Source: Thalassobius sp965218685 (GTDB lineage Bacteria; Pseudomonadota; Alphaproteobacteria; Rhodobacterales; Rhodobacteraceae). Taken from it: a stretch of 64,000 nt of DNA. Shown here in pieces: positions 25,601 through 35,391 of the stretch. Below the pieces are notes generated by a model. That model was not told the DNA's origin. It was given only the letters and a program-made list of their open reading frames with translations, and did not search any database. The translations under genes and the position numbers were made by a program. The stretch is from contig NZ_OZ244657.1 of NCBI RefSeq assembly GCF_965218685.1, forward strand, positions 2,914,001 through 2,978,000, in the 5' to 3' direction. Position 1 is the first letter of the stretch. Every line of letters begins with the position of its first letter.

Positions 25601-27855
25601 ACGACGACCTCGAAAATCTCAACACCTCGGAGTATCGGACCGAAATCAAGACCACCGGTGAATCCGACCAGTTCCTTCCAGCGCTGTTCTGCTCGCCGAC
25701 CATGGAGCTTGGGGTCGACATCTCGGCGCTCAATGCAGTTTATCTCAGGAACGTCCCCCCAACGCCCGCCAACTACGCGCAACGCGCTGGCCGCTCGGGC
25801 CGGTCTGGCCAGGCAGCGGTTGTGGTGACGTACTGCGCATCGGGTTCTCCACACGACCAATACTTCTTCGAGCGTCGCAATGACATGGTGGCGGGTGTCG
25901 TGCGGCCACCTGCGCTGGACATCACGAACGAGGAACTGGTGCGTTCGCACCTGCATGCGGTTTGGCTTGCTGAGAGCCGCCTGGCCCTCAAACCAGACAT
26001 CCCGGATATCCTCGACCTTGGTGGCGACCGCTATCCGCTGAAGGAAGAGATCCTAACCACCATTTCCAAATCGGATCTTGTCTCCCGCGCGCGCGCACCA
26101 ATGCAGCGGGTGCTCGAGCAGATTTTGGCCGCCGATCAAGGAGTGTTGCCTGTCTGGATGGAGGATCCGGAAGAGTTTGTGCTTCACGTGGCAATGAACG
26201 CGCCGAAGGAATTCGACCGCGCGTTTGACCGTTGGCGCGAGCTCTACAATTCTGCTCGCACTCAGCTGGCCGAAGCCAATGCCCGATCAGAGATAACAGG
26301 GCTCTCGGCTGTCGACCGCCGCAAGATCAAGGCCGCACAGATGCAGGCCAGCGACCAGATTGCGATCCTGGAACAAGGAAAGGCATCGAACGGATCGGAC
26401 TTCTATTCGTATCGCTACCTCGCGACGGAGGGCTTCCTTCCCGGCTACAATTTCCCGCGCCTGCCGCTCTATGCATTCGTGCCTGGCGAGGGAAAAACCG
26501 GCTCGTTCCTCTCTCGCGCGCGCTTTCTTGCGATATCGGAATTTGGACCGCGCAGTCTGATCTACCACGAAGGTCGCGCCTACCGGGTGATGAAGGCAAA
26601 GCTCCCTCCAGAGGTTCGCGAAGGCGACGGATCGGAACTCGCGACCAAGGACATCTACATTTGCGCCAACTGCGGAGCCTGCCACGAAGGAGAGGTAGAG
26701 CGCTGCCATGGCTGCGACGCACACATGGCCGGAGAGGTGCCCATTAAGCGCACGCTCCGCATCGACAATGTGGAAGCCGCCCCCACTGAACGCATCACCG
26801 CGAACGATGAAGAGCGCGTGCGACAGGGCTTCGACATCCAGACCGTATTTTCGTGGCCGAAGAAGGACGATCAGTTACAGGTCACGAACGCAGAATTCAA
26901 ATGTGGCGAGACTTCTCTGCTCGCACTGCAATACGCCAACAGCGCCGAGATTAGTCGGCTGAACAAGGGTCTGAAGCGCCGAAAGGACCAGACGGTTTTC
27001 GGTTTCAATATCGATCCCCGTACAGGCTACTGGGCAAAATCTGAGGACGAGGATGCGGAGACCGACACTCCGCCCGATGTAGTCAAGCCAGTGCGGATCG
27101 TGCCGATCGTCAGGGACCGCAAGAACGCGCTTCTATTCCGCTTCAAGAAGCCGGAAAACTTTGACCCAAGCACGATCACCACCGTTCAGCATGCGCTCTT
27201 GCGTGGGATCGAGGTCGTCTACCAGCTTGAAGAAGGCGAAGTTCTAAGTGAGCCGCTTCCAGCTCGCGATAACCGCCGCGCCATCCTTGCCTACGAAGCC
27301 ACGGAAGGAGGGGCCGGTGTTCTTACGCGCTTGATGGATAATCCAGAAGCGATCAGCGAGGTCGCGCGGACGGCACTCGGGCTCATGCACTTCGAAAACA
27401 TCGATGCGGCTGTCGCAAGCGGAGACGCTAGCATGCTGACGGAGAAAGCCGACGATGCCTGCGTCAGAGGGTGCTACCGCTGCCTGTTGTCGTACTTCAA
27501 CCAGCCGGACCATGAGCAGATTGACCGCGGCAGCGAAGAGGTTACCCAGCTGTTGGTTGACCTTGCGCGCGGTCGCACGGTCCTTGAGCGGCGTGCCGCG
27601 CCAGACGGCGCGTCGTCACCGTGGCTGAAGGCGTTTGAGGCTGCTGGTCTCCCGCAGGTCGACACCATTGGCCTCAGCTTTGCCGGTGCGGAAGCGGAAT
27701 TCGTATGGCGCGGGCACTTTGTCGCCGCAACGAGCCAGGCGGTTTCCGCAGACATGGCCAGTGAAGCAGCCAACAAAGGCTGGGAATTGGTCGCTCTTCC
27801 AGCATCGGCCGAGGCCGGCGTCCCCAAACAGCTACTTGATCTATTGAAAGGGTAA
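22675..27855 (+). CDS. DEAD/DEAH-type helicase with DUF1998 (fused DrmA-DrmB-like)
   Basis: This 1726-residue superfamily-2 helicase has Walker A TTGTGSGKS near residue 108 and a DELH box (ILDELHTYRGRQGAD) near 229. Helicase motifs V-VI lie around 1010-1045 (PTMELGVDIS; QRAGRSGRSG). Cys clusters are at about 459 (CRNCGH), 1331 (CANCGACH...CHGC) and 1595-1605 (CVRGCYRCLLSY), the last being the DUF1998 metal-binding box. MrfA and DISARM DrmA/DrmB share these parts; in DISARM they are two proteins, here one chain. ATG overlaps the WYL stop. DNA translocation to recognise or load onto incoming DNA is the expected job. Confidence 0.85.
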   Translation: MKAFDFDHHLIGSYERFSRSFSAIRAEDLRTEIDAQYDAGRFWPDALLSLNPRYLSGPTVDDLVLSGDLDEGTGRVFRFGETPLRFHRHQAESIAKAKSGKSYVVTTGTGSGKSLCFFVPVVDSIIRALRIGKPRTTRAIIVYPMNALANSQMKEIEKFIGQSGLPDALKPVVKRYTGQESQEERQRIAANPPDILLTNYMMAELLLTRQDDLDAQVVKNATGLEFIILDELHTYRGRQGADVAVLVRRLRDRCSPDKAPICIGTSATMASEGTEESRAVAVAKVATRLFGSEIGPDAVIDESLQRATDDNITLAQATAALADALRQPLPTSLDDEQLKKHPLAVWAELALGLDDGLELKRKKPIPFEDAVRRLADDSGVDAERCRTQLEGFLTLVSLPADQRGGTGDGAFLAFKLHRFISGAGEVFTTLTDKPRTVLFEGQLEDPDAPGNRLYPTRFCRNCGHEYHVVTKNEDDGHIRFLPRNIDDTPLETEDDDDVAGYLCPAPDNYPDFAFDGDLNGYPESWLEERNGIERLRSYRKKRAPISYVVTPDGRHGAGGRAFWFIPGKFAFCLCCKDEPNQGMRERSKLAGLSGEGRSSATTLLVSSALEWMNKPTSGVPKTKRKLLGFTDNRQDAALQSGHFNDFLFVSLLRGAILRAIMAAGSDGLAEDEFGLSVVKALGFTSANKDARAHWMLDPSAGAVIREDAQRALAKVLAHRVWTDLRRGWRYTNPSLSVLKLLDVEFVGVADMASDRGRLMTALPELGDQSEEQRAILLKTVLGAMLEGLAVNTEALDLTVLDGVAQKSRSLLRAPWAIDAKENPRGRSSLLLRAPGKNAVGLREEQTLLRAGHNSRIARLINKKSVLGAKLGRDDYLEFFSRLLELFADEGLIVPVELDADLVGWRLTPSAVRLVPGPALSDESQRGNRYFHDLYASIADDLASGHSAYWGLEGREHTAQVSQRQREWREWRFRYEDDDLENLNTSEYRTEIKTTGESDQFLPALFCSPTMELGVDISALNAVYLRNVPPTPANYAQRAGRSGRSGQAAVVVTYCASGSPHDQYFFERRNDMVAGVVRPPALDITNEELVRSHLHAVWLAESRLALKPDIPDILDLGGDRYPLKEEILTTISKSDLVSRARAPMQRVLEQILAADQGVLPVWMEDPEEFVLHVAMNAPKEFDRAFDRWRELYNSARTQLAEANARSEITGLSAVDRRKIKAAQMQASDQIAILEQGKASNGSDFYSYRYLATEGFLPGYNFPRLPLYAFVPGEGKTGSFLSRARFLAISEFGPRSLIYHEGRAYRVMKAKLPPEVREGDGSELATKDIYICANCGACHEGEVERCHGCDAHMAGEVPIKRTLRIDNVEAAPTERITANDEERVRQGFDIQTVFSWPKKDDQLQVTNAEFKCGETSLLALQYANSAEISRLNKGLKRRKDQTVFGFNIDPRTGYWAKSEDEDAETDTPPDVVKPVRIVPIVRDRKNALLFRFKKPENFDPSTITTVQHALLRGIEVVYQLEEGEVLSEPLPARDNRRAILAYEATEGGAGVLTRLMDNPEAISEVARTALGLMHFENIDAAVASGDASMLTEKADDACVRGCYRCLLSYFNQPDHEQIDRGSEEVTQLLVDLARGRTVLERRAAPDGASSPWLKAFEAAGLPQVDTIGLSFAGAEAEFVWRGHFVAATSQAVSADMASEAANKGWELVALPASAEAGVPKQLLDLLKG

Positions 27856-27860
27856 TCCTT

Positions 27861-30623
27861 GTGCTGAGTTTCTCACCAGGTGATTTGGTTCGGGCTCGAG
27901 GCCGAGAATGGGTGGCCCTTCCCGCCCCACGCGCGGGGGTTCTTGCGCTTCGGCCGCTGTCGGGAAACGAAAACGACATTGTTGTCCTTGATCCCAAACT
28001 GGAAATCGCGTCGGTTGAAGCGGCGCGGTTCGACCTCCCCGAGGACGCGCGCACCACTGTCCAGGCCAAGGCTGCGCTCTTGGCGGACGCGCTGCGGCTC
28101 ACACTTCGCCGTGGCGCTGGCCCATTCCGATCTGCCGCGCAGCTCGCATTCGAACCTCGCACGTATCAACTTGTGCCATTGCTCATGGCGCTCAGGCTGC
28201 AGGTGCCACGTCTGCTGATCGCGGACGATGTTGGCATCGGCAAGACCATAGAAGCAGGCTTGATCCTGCGAGAGTTCATGGACCGCGGAGAAGTTGATGC
28301 ATTCACGGTTCTTTGCCCGCCCCACCTCGTGGATCAGTGGATCATCGAGCTCAAGGATCGGTTCGGAATCGACGCAGCCGCGGTGACTTCCGGCACAGCG
28401 GCACGTCTCGAGCGAAATCTGCCGCTCGCTCAGACCCTTTTCGACGCTTACCCTTACACGGTTGTCAGTCTCGATTACATTAAGGCCGAGAAGCGACGGG
28501 AGGGGTTCGCGCGGGCCTGTCCCGACTTCGTGATCGTTGATGAAGCCCACGCTTGTGTGGGCACCCACAAAGGCAAACAGCAGCGTTTCGATTTGCTACA
28601 GGGACTCGCTAAGGACGCGGAGCGCCGGTTCATCATGCTCACGGCCACACCGCATTCGGGCGATGAGGAAGCATTTGCAAGACTGCTCTCACTGATCGAC
28701 CAGGACTTCGCCACGCTGGATTTCGAAAGCGCGAGATACCGAGAGCGCCTTGCGAGGCACTTTGTCCAGCGGCGTCGCGTGGACCTCGTCGAGGGCGATT
28801 GGCACGAGGACCGATCATTCCCGAAACACGAAACTACTGAGCACGCCTATCGGCTCTCGCCAGAGCACCTGGCGTTCCAGGAAGCCGTTCTGGACTATTG
28901 CCTCGAGGTTGTCTCGAAAGCGGGAGAGCAAAAGAGGGATCAGCGTCTGGCGTTCTGGGGCACTCTCGCTCTCATGCGCTGCGTCGGTTCCTCGCCCGCC
29001 GCGGCGTTGAGTGCGCTGAGAAATCGTGCCGCCAACGAAGCAGAGCGTCTCGAACCGCAGATCTATGACGAGGACGGTGACGACGAAGATGCCGTGGACA
29101 TCGAACCGAGCACGGCATTCTCGGATGATCCCGCACTCCATGCACTCATCGATCAGGCTGGCGATCTCTTCGAAGCGAAGGATCCGAAACTCGATGCTCT
29201 CGTCGGTGCGCTCAAGCCGCTGATCAAGAGTGGTGCAAACCCGGTCGTCTTCTGCAGGTACTTGGCCACCGCCGAACACGTGAAATCAGGCCTGCGGAAA
29301 GCTTTCCCAAAGCTGATCATCGAGTCCGTAACTGGAGAGCTGACCCCGGACGAGCGCCGCGATCGCGTCGCGGAGATGGCGCTGGAGGATGCGGAAAAAA
29401 GTGCGCAGAGAGTTCTAGTGGCGACTGACTGCCTCTCAGAAGGCATCAACCTGCAGCAACTTTTCGATATGGTTGTTCATTACGATCTTTCGTGGAATCC
29501 GACCCGACATCAACAGCGTGAAGGACGGGTGGACCGCTTCGGTCAACCGGCCGAGCTGGTCCGTTCGATCATGATGTTCTCGCCGGACAGTGCCATCGAT
29601 GGTGCCGTCCTCGATGTGATCCTGCGGAAAGCCGAGGAAATCAGGAAGGCTACCGGGGTGACGGTTCCTCTGCCTGACGAGCGCGGACCGGTCACAGACG
29701 CGCTGATGTCCGCAATGATGCTCCGCCGTGGTGGGCACAAGCAGTTGACTCTCGACCTTCGCCTCGAGGATGGCACGAAGGTCATGGAAGCGCGTTGGCG
29801 CGATGCCAGCGAGAACGAGAAAAAATCGCGTGCTAGATTCGCGCAGAACGCGATGAAGCCCGCTGAGGTGGCGCCGGAGTGGGACAAGGTCAGAAGCCTG
29901 CTCGGCTCACCCGAGGACACTAAGCTTTTCATTGAGCGCGCGATGTCGCGGTTCGGTGTCCCGCTCGAGAAGAAACGGCACATCTACATCGCTCACGTGC
30001 ACGCGCTACAGCAGACCTTGAAGGAGAAGCTTGAACAGCGCGGCCTTGAGAAATCCGTGAGGCTCGCAACCGCGGAGCCTGCTCCCTCTGGCACTTCACT
30101 CTTGACGAGAACGCATCCGCTGACAGCATCGCTCGCCGAGAGCCTTGTCGAGGCGTCGTTGGATCAGGAGGCACTTCCAGACCTTGGCATTGGCCGCGTC
30201 GGTGCTTGGCCGACAACAGCGGTCTCGGCGATGACGCGCGTTGCCCTGCTGCGTGTTCGGTACAAGCTCACGATCCACGCCAGAAAGGAGCGGCTGCTTC
30301 TGGCCGAAGAAGCAGCGCTGGTTGCCCTCCAGGGCACAGGCGTCGTGGCGACCGGCGAAGACGTCCGCAACATGCTCAGCACGCCGGCCACTGCCGATCT
30401 CGCGGCGATCGCACGAGATCGGATGATCAATGCCGCCAAGGCGGACCTGCCCGATTTGCTCAATGGACCCTTGGCGGACTTCGTCAAACAGCGGGCCGCG
30501 GAACTCGTCGAGGATCACGCTCGTCTGCGTGCTGCGGCCGGATCCATCTCCCGCGTCAGCGTCGAAGCGGTCCTTCCGCCGGACGTGATCGGCTTGTTCG
30601 TCCTCATGCCGGGCGAGGTGTGA
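27861..30623 (+). CDS. SNF2/HepA-family helicase (DrmD-like)
   Basis: This 920-residue protein uses a GTG start at 27861. Walker A DDVGIGKTIEAG lies near residue 122, DEAH (IVDEAHACVG) near 227, and motif III TATPHSGDEE near 260. The helicase C-terminal domain (VLVATDCLSEGINLQ; REGRVDRFGQ) is near 515-557, and a long unrecognised C-terminus follows. DrmD of class 1 DISARM is a SNF2-like ATPase beside an adenine methylase, and the same order is seen here. It lies 5 bp after the DUF1998 helicase and 2 bp before the methylase. Confidence 0.85.
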   Translation: MLSFSPGDLVRARGREWVALPAPRAGVLALRPLSGNENDIVVLDPKLEIASVEAARFDLPEDARTTVQAKAALLADALRLTLRRGAGPFRSAAQLAFEPRTYQLVPLLMALRLQVPRLLIADDVGIGKTIEAGLILREFMDRGEVDAFTVLCPPHLVDQWIIELKDRFGIDAAAVTSGTAARLERNLPLAQTLFDAYPYTVVSLDYIKAEKRREGFARACPDFVIVDEAHACVGTHKGKQQRFDLLQGLAKDAERRFIMLTATPHSGDEEAFARLLSLIDQDFATLDFESARYRERLARHFVQRRRVDLVEGDWHEDRSFPKHETTEHAYRLSPEHLAFQEAVLDYCLEVVSKAGEQKRDQRLAFWGTLALMRCVGSSPAAALSALRNRAANEAERLEPQIYDEDGDDEDAVDIEPSTAFSDDPALHALIDQAGDLFEAKDPKLDALVGALKPLIKSGANPVVFCRYLATAEHVKSGLRKAFPKLIIESVTGELTPDERRDRVAEMALEDAEKSAQRVLVATDCLSEGINLQQLFDMVVHYDLSWNPTRHQQREGRVDRFGQPAELVRSIMMFSPDSAIDGAVLDVILRKAEEIRKATGVTVPLPDERGPVTDALMSAMMLRRGGHKQLTLDLRLEDGTKVMEARWRDASENEKKSRARFAQNAMKPAEVAPEWDKVRSLLGSPEDTKLFIERAMSRFGVPLEKKRHIYIAHVHALQQTLKEKLEQRGLEKSVRLATAEPAPSGTSLLTRTHPLTASLAESLVEASLDQEALPDLGIGRVGAWPTTAVSAMTRVALLRVRYKLTIHARKERLLLAEEAALVALQGTGVVATGEDVRNMLSTPATADLAAIARDRMINAAKADLPDLLNGPLADFVKQRAAELVEDHARLRAAAGSISRVSVEAVLPPDVIGLFVLMPGEV

Positions 30624-30625
30624 TC

Positions 30626-33600
30626 ATGGCGCGCAAACCAATCTCAGACATGTCTGCATGGCCCTCGCTCGGCCTTGAGGGCAACCTGATCGCGCCCGCG
30701 ATGATCGCCAGGATCGACCAGCGGGATGCCCCGGAACAGGCGCCGGAGGACTACGCCGTCCGCAAGGGCCTCACGATCCGCGAGGAAATCTCGACGGCAT
30801 TCCGGGTCGGCCAATCTCATTTCGATGCCTTCGCGAAGCTCGAGGCTCCTTCGCAGGACGCCACACGGCGTTTCATCGTCGGCCTCTTCAAGGAGACCTT
30901 CGGGTTCCACGACCTGACACCGGCCGATGCGCCGCTCGCCTTGATCGCCAGCGGGAGGGTTCCGCTGGTAGTCGTGCCGCCGAGCGAGACGTTGGACCGC
31001 CGCAGCCCGACCCTTTCCGTCGATCGCTCCCGCTCGCCCGCCTTCGCGCTTCAGGACTACCTCAACGACTCCGAGGAAGCACTATGGGGCATCGTCACCA
31101 ACGGCTCCCACCTGCGCCTCATGCGTGACAACGCTTCCCTTACTCGCCCCGCCTACATCGAAGCGGACCTCGCCCAGATCTTCTCGACCGAGGACATCGC
31201 GTCGTTTGCCGCGCTCTGGCTCATCATTCACCGGTCACGCTTCGGCGCCGCCAACACCCCGGCCACCGACTGTCCGCTCGAGCGGTGGCGTGAGGCAGGC
31301 TCTCGCGAGGGCGAGGCCGCGCGTGACCGCCTGGCTGACCAGGTCCAGATCGCGCTCAAGGTGCTGGGCTCGGGCTTCCTCGAGGCCAACCCCGAGCTCG
31401 CGGCCAAACTGAAATCCGGCGAGGTGAACCTCACCACCTGGTTCAACGAACTCCTCCGCCTCGTCTACCGGCTGATCTTCCTGATGGTCGGCGAGGACAG
31501 AAACCTCCTCCACCCGGCGAAGTCGAAGGCCGAGGCCCGGGCGCTCTACGCCGAGGGCTACAGCCTCGCGGCGTTGCGCAAGCAGTGCTACCGCGCCGCC
31601 ACGTGGGACAAGCACCACGACCGCTACGAGGGCATCAAGATCGTCTTCCGAGCACTCGCCCACGGGCAGGAGGCGCTCGCCCTCCCGGCGCTTGGCGGCC
31701 TCTTCGCCGACGACAGGCTGCCCCACCTCGAGACCGCCCGTCTGCGCAACCGCGCCTTCATGGAGGCGCTCTATCGCCTCTCCTGGCTTGCCGACAAGAC
31801 TGGCATGGTCCCCGTCAACTGGCGCGCGATGGAGACCGAGGAACTGGGCTCGGTCTATGAATCCCTCCTCGAACTTCAGCCCCAGCTGGGGGACGACGGC
31901 AAGACGCTCGTCTTTGCCTCCGAGGCGGCCGAGCAAAAGGGCAACCAGCGCAAGACCACCGGCTCCTACTACACGCCCGACAGCCTCGTGCAGGCGCTGC
32001 TCGACACAGCACTCGACCCCGTGCTCGACAAGACCGAGGCCGAGGCAGACGATCCCGCCAAGGCGCTGCTGAAGCTTTCGGTTATCGACCCCGCCTGCGG
32101 CTCGGGCCACTTCCTGCTGGCCGCCGCCCGCCGCATCGCCACGCGGCTTGCCCGCATCCGGGCCGAGGGCACGCCCTCGCTAGCCGACTTCCGCCACGCC
32201 CTGCGCGATGTCGCGCGCTGCTGCATCCACGGGGTGGACCGCAACCCGATGGCCGTGGAACTGACCAAGGTCGCGCTCTGGATCGAGACGGTGGACCCGG
32301 GCCTTCCCCTCGGCTTCTTCGATGCGCAGATCCGCTGCGGCGATGCGTTGCTGGGGGTCTTCGATCTGAAGGTGCTGGAGGATGGCATCCCCGATGCCGC
32401 CTACAAGCCGCTGACCGGCGACGACAAGGATGTCGCCAAGTTCTACGACCGCGCCAACAAGGACGCGAAAATGGGCCAGGGCACATTCGACTTCACCGGT
32501 GGCCGGTCCGACCTGCCCACCGCGCCGCTCTCGGCCGAGTTCTCCGATCTGCGCGATCTGCCCGAAGACACGGTGGAAGACGTCGAAGCCAAAGCAAAGG
32601 CCTACCGCTCGCTCCGCAAGCAGGACGCCTTCCTGCGCGCGCGCATGGGCTGCAACCTTTACACGGCCGCATTCCTGCTGCCGAAGACGGGAGAGGTGCC
32701 GAGCGGCGATTCCGAACGGACCGTGCCGACCTCGCAGGATGTCTGGCTCGCGGTCGGTCAGGGCAAAGGGCGGAAGCCCATCATGGAGAACGCAAAGGCG
32801 GCGACGCAGGCGCGGGCATTACACTGGCCTTTGGAGTTTCCGGACATCATCGGGCGCGGCGGGTTTAACGTGGTGCTTGGCAATCCACCATGGGAGCGGA
32901 TCAAGCTGCAAGAGAAAGAATTTTTTGCTGCCCGCGATGCAGAAATAGCAACGGCAGCGAACAAAGCAGCGCGCGACAAACTGATTAAATCATTGCGCGC
33001 CGCAGAGAAGGGCACGGCCAAACGGGCCCTTTTTGAAGAGTTCCAGAAGGAAAAGCGTTTAAGCGAAGCGACTTCCACTTTCGTTCGCGTCAAGGGTGAA
33101 GAAGGCGGACGTTTCGCATTGACCGGCACTGGTGACGTCAACACCTATGCACTTTTTGCCGAACTGTTTGCACGATTGGTTGGCCCCAAAGGTCGATCCG
33201 GAGTGATTGTGCCCACGGGCATTGCAACAGATGCGACCACTGCACCATTCTTCGCTTGGCTCGTCGAAGAGAAGCGGATCGCAAGCCTTGTGGACTTCGA
33301 AAACTCCGCTCCCGTCTTTCCATCAGTACACCGAAGCTTTAAGTTTTGCCTTCTTACATTGGGTCGTAATGAGCCCGAGGCCCGCTTCGCATTCTTTTTG
33401 ACTGTGACTGCTCAACTTTCTGAACCGGAGCGAAACTTCACCCTGGCTCCGGAGCAAATTTCTGCCATCAACCCTAATACGAAGACGGCGCCGGTATTTA
33501 GATCAAGAGCAGATGCTGAACTAACGGCGAAGATCTACGAAAATTCTGTTGTATTGATTGAGGATGGCAAAGGGCCCAGCGGAAACGCTTGGGGGATAAG

Positions 33601-34630
33601 CTTTGCGCGTCTCTTCGACATGTCGACGGACAGCGAGCTGTTCCGTTCTGCAGCAGATCTACAAGCCGCAGGATTTGTGCGTGATGGCATGGACTGGGTC
33701 GCTGAAGGTGTGCGTCCCGCACAAGCAACATTGGCTGTAGAAGGCGGGGGCGCTGGCTCTTTCAATCTTCAGAGTGGCGGACCACACAGCCGGAATCGCT
33801 ATGTCCCGCTCTACGAAGCGAAGATGACTTGGCATTTCGACCACCGGGCAACATCGTACCACACTCGGGGTGACGAGCGAGGACATCGCGTTCTGCCACC
33901 AACGGAACTGAAGGACTACATCAATCCCGATTTCGAGGTCGAGCCTTTCTACTGGCTCGCCAAGTCAGACGTTGAAGCAAAGGTTGCTGAAAAGGCTGGA
34001 AAGCGGAATTTCCTTTTCGGCTGGAGGGATGTAACGACTGCCCGCGCCGAAAGAACAATGGTTCCGTGCATCATCCCGAGGGCAGCTGTGGGTGATACGT
34101 TTCTCCTGGCTTTTTCGGAAAGATCAACAAGCGAACTGGCGTGCATGTACGCGAATTGGGCCTCTTTGACCTTTGATTATGCGACCCGGCAAAAGATCGC
34201 ATATGTGCACCTTAAGTATAATATCGTGAAACAACTCCCGGTGCTGCCACCAGACTTCTATTCAGAAAATCAAATTGGGTTCATTGTGCCCAAGGTGCTG
34301 GAACTCACCTACACCTCGCACAGCCTCGCTCCCTTTGCCCGCGATCTAGGCCATGACGGCCCGCCCTTCGCTTGGGACGAGGACCGACGCGCGCTCCTCC
34401 GCGCCGAGCTCGACGCCTTCTACGCCCGGGCCTACGGCCTGACCCGCGACGAGCTGTGCTACATCCTCGACCCCGCCGACGTGAAGGGCCCAGACTACCC
34501 CTCGGAAACCTTCCGCGTCCTCAAGGAAAAGGAAATCCGCCAACACGGCGAATACCGCACCCGCCGCCTCGTCCTCGCCGCCTGGGACCGGATGGAAGCC
34601 AACGGCGAATTCACGGCGATGGGGATGTGA
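30626..34630 (+). CDS. Large Eco57I-type N6-adenine DNA methyltransferase (DrmMI/PglX-like)
   Basis: This 1334-residue protein has AdoMet motif I as VIDPACGSGHFLLAAARR near residue 486 and catalytic motif IV as LGNPPWERI near 750 (NPPW class). A long target-recognition and C-terminal region follows. The ATG at 30626 follows the helicase stop by two bases. Proteins of this size and layout serve as methylase in class 1 DISARM (DrmMI) and in BREX (PglX), marking self DNA. No nuclease motif was recognised in it. Base composition falls clearly in about 32.9-34.3 kb and recovers to the end, suggesting exchange of the specificity region. Confidence 0.85.
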   Translation: MARKPISDMSAWPSLGLEGNLIAPAMIARIDQRDAPEQAPEDYAVRKGLTIREEISTAFRVGQSHFDAFAKLEAPSQDATRRFIVGLFKETFGFHDLTPADAPLALIASGRVPLVVVPPSETLDRRSPTLSVDRSRSPAFALQDYLNDSEEALWGIVTNGSHLRLMRDNASLTRPAYIEADLAQIFSTEDIASFAALWLIIHRSRFGAANTPATDCPLERWREAGSREGEAARDRLADQVQIALKVLGSGFLEANPELAAKLKSGEVNLTTWFNELLRLVYRLIFLMVGEDRNLLHPAKSKAEARALYAEGYSLAALRKQCYRAATWDKHHDRYEGIKIVFRALAHGQEALALPALGGLFADDRLPHLETARLRNRAFMEALYRLSWLADKTGMVPVNWRAMETEELGSVYESLLELQPQLGDDGKTLVFASEAAEQKGNQRKTTGSYYTPDSLVQALLDTALDPVLDKTEAEADDPAKALLKLSVIDPACGSGHFLLAAARRIATRLARIRAEGTPSLADFRHALRDVARCCIHGVDRNPMAVELTKVALWIETVDPGLPLGFFDAQIRCGDALLGVFDLKVLEDGIPDAAYKPLTGDDKDVAKFYDRANKDAKMGQGTFDFTGGRSDLPTAPLSAEFSDLRDLPEDTVEDVEAKAKAYRSLRKQDAFLRARMGCNLYTAAFLLPKTGEVPSGDSERTVPTSQDVWLAVGQGKGRKPIMENAKAATQARALHWPLEFPDIIGRGGFNVVLGNPPWERIKLQEKEFFAARDAEIATAANKAARDKLIKSLRAAEKGTAKRALFEEFQKEKRLSEATSTFVRVKGEEGGRFALTGTGDVNTYALFAELFARLVGPKGRSGVIVPTGIATDATTAPFFAWLVEEKRIASLVDFENSAPVFPSVHRSFKFCLLTLGRNEPEARFAFFLTVTAQLSEPERNFTLAPEQISAINPNTKTAPVFRSRADAELTAKIYENSVVLIEDGKGPSGNAWGISFARLFDMSTDSELFRSAADLQAAGFVRDGMDWVAEGVRPAQATLAVEGGGAGSFNLQSGGPHSRNRYVPLYEAKMTWHFDHRATSYHTRGDERGHRVLPPTELKDYINPDFEVEPFYWLAKSDVEAKVAEKAGKRNFLFGWRDVTTARAERTMVPCIIPRAAVGDTFLLAFSERSTSELACMYANWASLTFDYATRQKIAYVHLKYNIVKQLPVLPPDFYSENQIGFIVPKVLELTYTSHSLAPFARDLGHDGPPFAWDEDRRALLRAELDAFYARAYGLTRDELCYILDPADVKGPDYPSETFRVLKEKEIRQHGEYRTRRLVLAAWDRMEANGEFTAMGM

Positions 34631-35382
34631 TGGTCGAAGCGCCCCAAACCTTTGTCACGCGGCAAGAGTGCGACAAGATTGCATTCCAGAACGGGTTTCG
34701 CCGGACGCATGGCGAAACTGACGGCTGGCGGCATTATACCTCAACCACTGCGCAAGGGTCGATCTGGCTTGCGCGGGGCGGCGACTGGCTGCTGGCGCTC
34801 GACCATGGCGGCGTGATCGCCGAAATCGGGCTGCCGCCCACCGATGTCGATGGCCCCGGCCTTGCGCGTTTTGCCTTTGGCGAGCTCGGCGCGCTTTATG
34901 CGGTGATGCCCCGCCTCTATCAGCTTGCCGCCAGCCTGCCCGACGCGCCGCTGGCAGTGTTCCGCGAAAGGGTGAAAAACTTGCCGCACAGCACCGAGGC
35001 CGAGCGGTTGGTGATGCAACGCGTGGGCCAGGACATCTTTCGCGCCTCGCTGATGGATTATTGGCAAGGTTGCTGCCCGCTGACCGGGATTTCCGACGCG
35101 GCGCTTTTGCGCGCCAGCCACATCATCCCGTGGAAGCAATGCGACACGGATGCCGAGCGGCTGAACGTGCATAACGGGCTCTTGCTGTCGGCGCTGTGGG
35201 ACGCGGCCTTTGACAAGGGGCTGGTCAGCTTCGACGACGACGGGCGACCGACGTTTTCGCCTGGCCTCAGCGACGGCGCCCGCGAGGCACTGCTCTGGAA
35301 CGCCCCGATCCCGCTCGGCCCCGAGCACCGCAAGCGGCTCGCCTGGCACCGCGCCACACTTTTTCAGCAAGATCAGCAATAG
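34630..35382 (+). CDS. HNH endonuclease coupled to the methylase
   Basis: This 250-residue protein's C-terminal half is an HNH nuclease of the HNH_2 type: RASHIIPWKQC near residue 156, then LNVHNGLLLSALWDAAFDKG with the central Asn-Gly-Leu and later His/Asp positions. The N-terminal ~120 residues are unrecognised. Its ATG shares one base with the methylase TGA, so it is made as part of the same operon. In a DISARM-like set that has no PLD nuclease it is the most likely DNA-cleaving part; that assignment is inference. Confidence 0.82.
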   Translation: MVEAPQTFVTRQECDKIAFQNGFRRTHGETDGWRHYTSTTAQGSIWLARGGDWLLALDHGGVIAEIGLPPTDVDGPGLARFAFGELGALYAVMPRLYQLAASLPDAPLAVFRERVKNLPHSTEAERLVMQRVGQDIFRASLMDYWQGCCPLTGISDAALLRASHIIPWKQCDTDAERLNVHNGLLLSALWDAAFDKGLVSFDDDGRPTFSPGLSDGAREALLWNAPIPLGPEHRKRLAWHRATLFQQDQQ

Positions 35383-35391
35383 GAAAGACCC

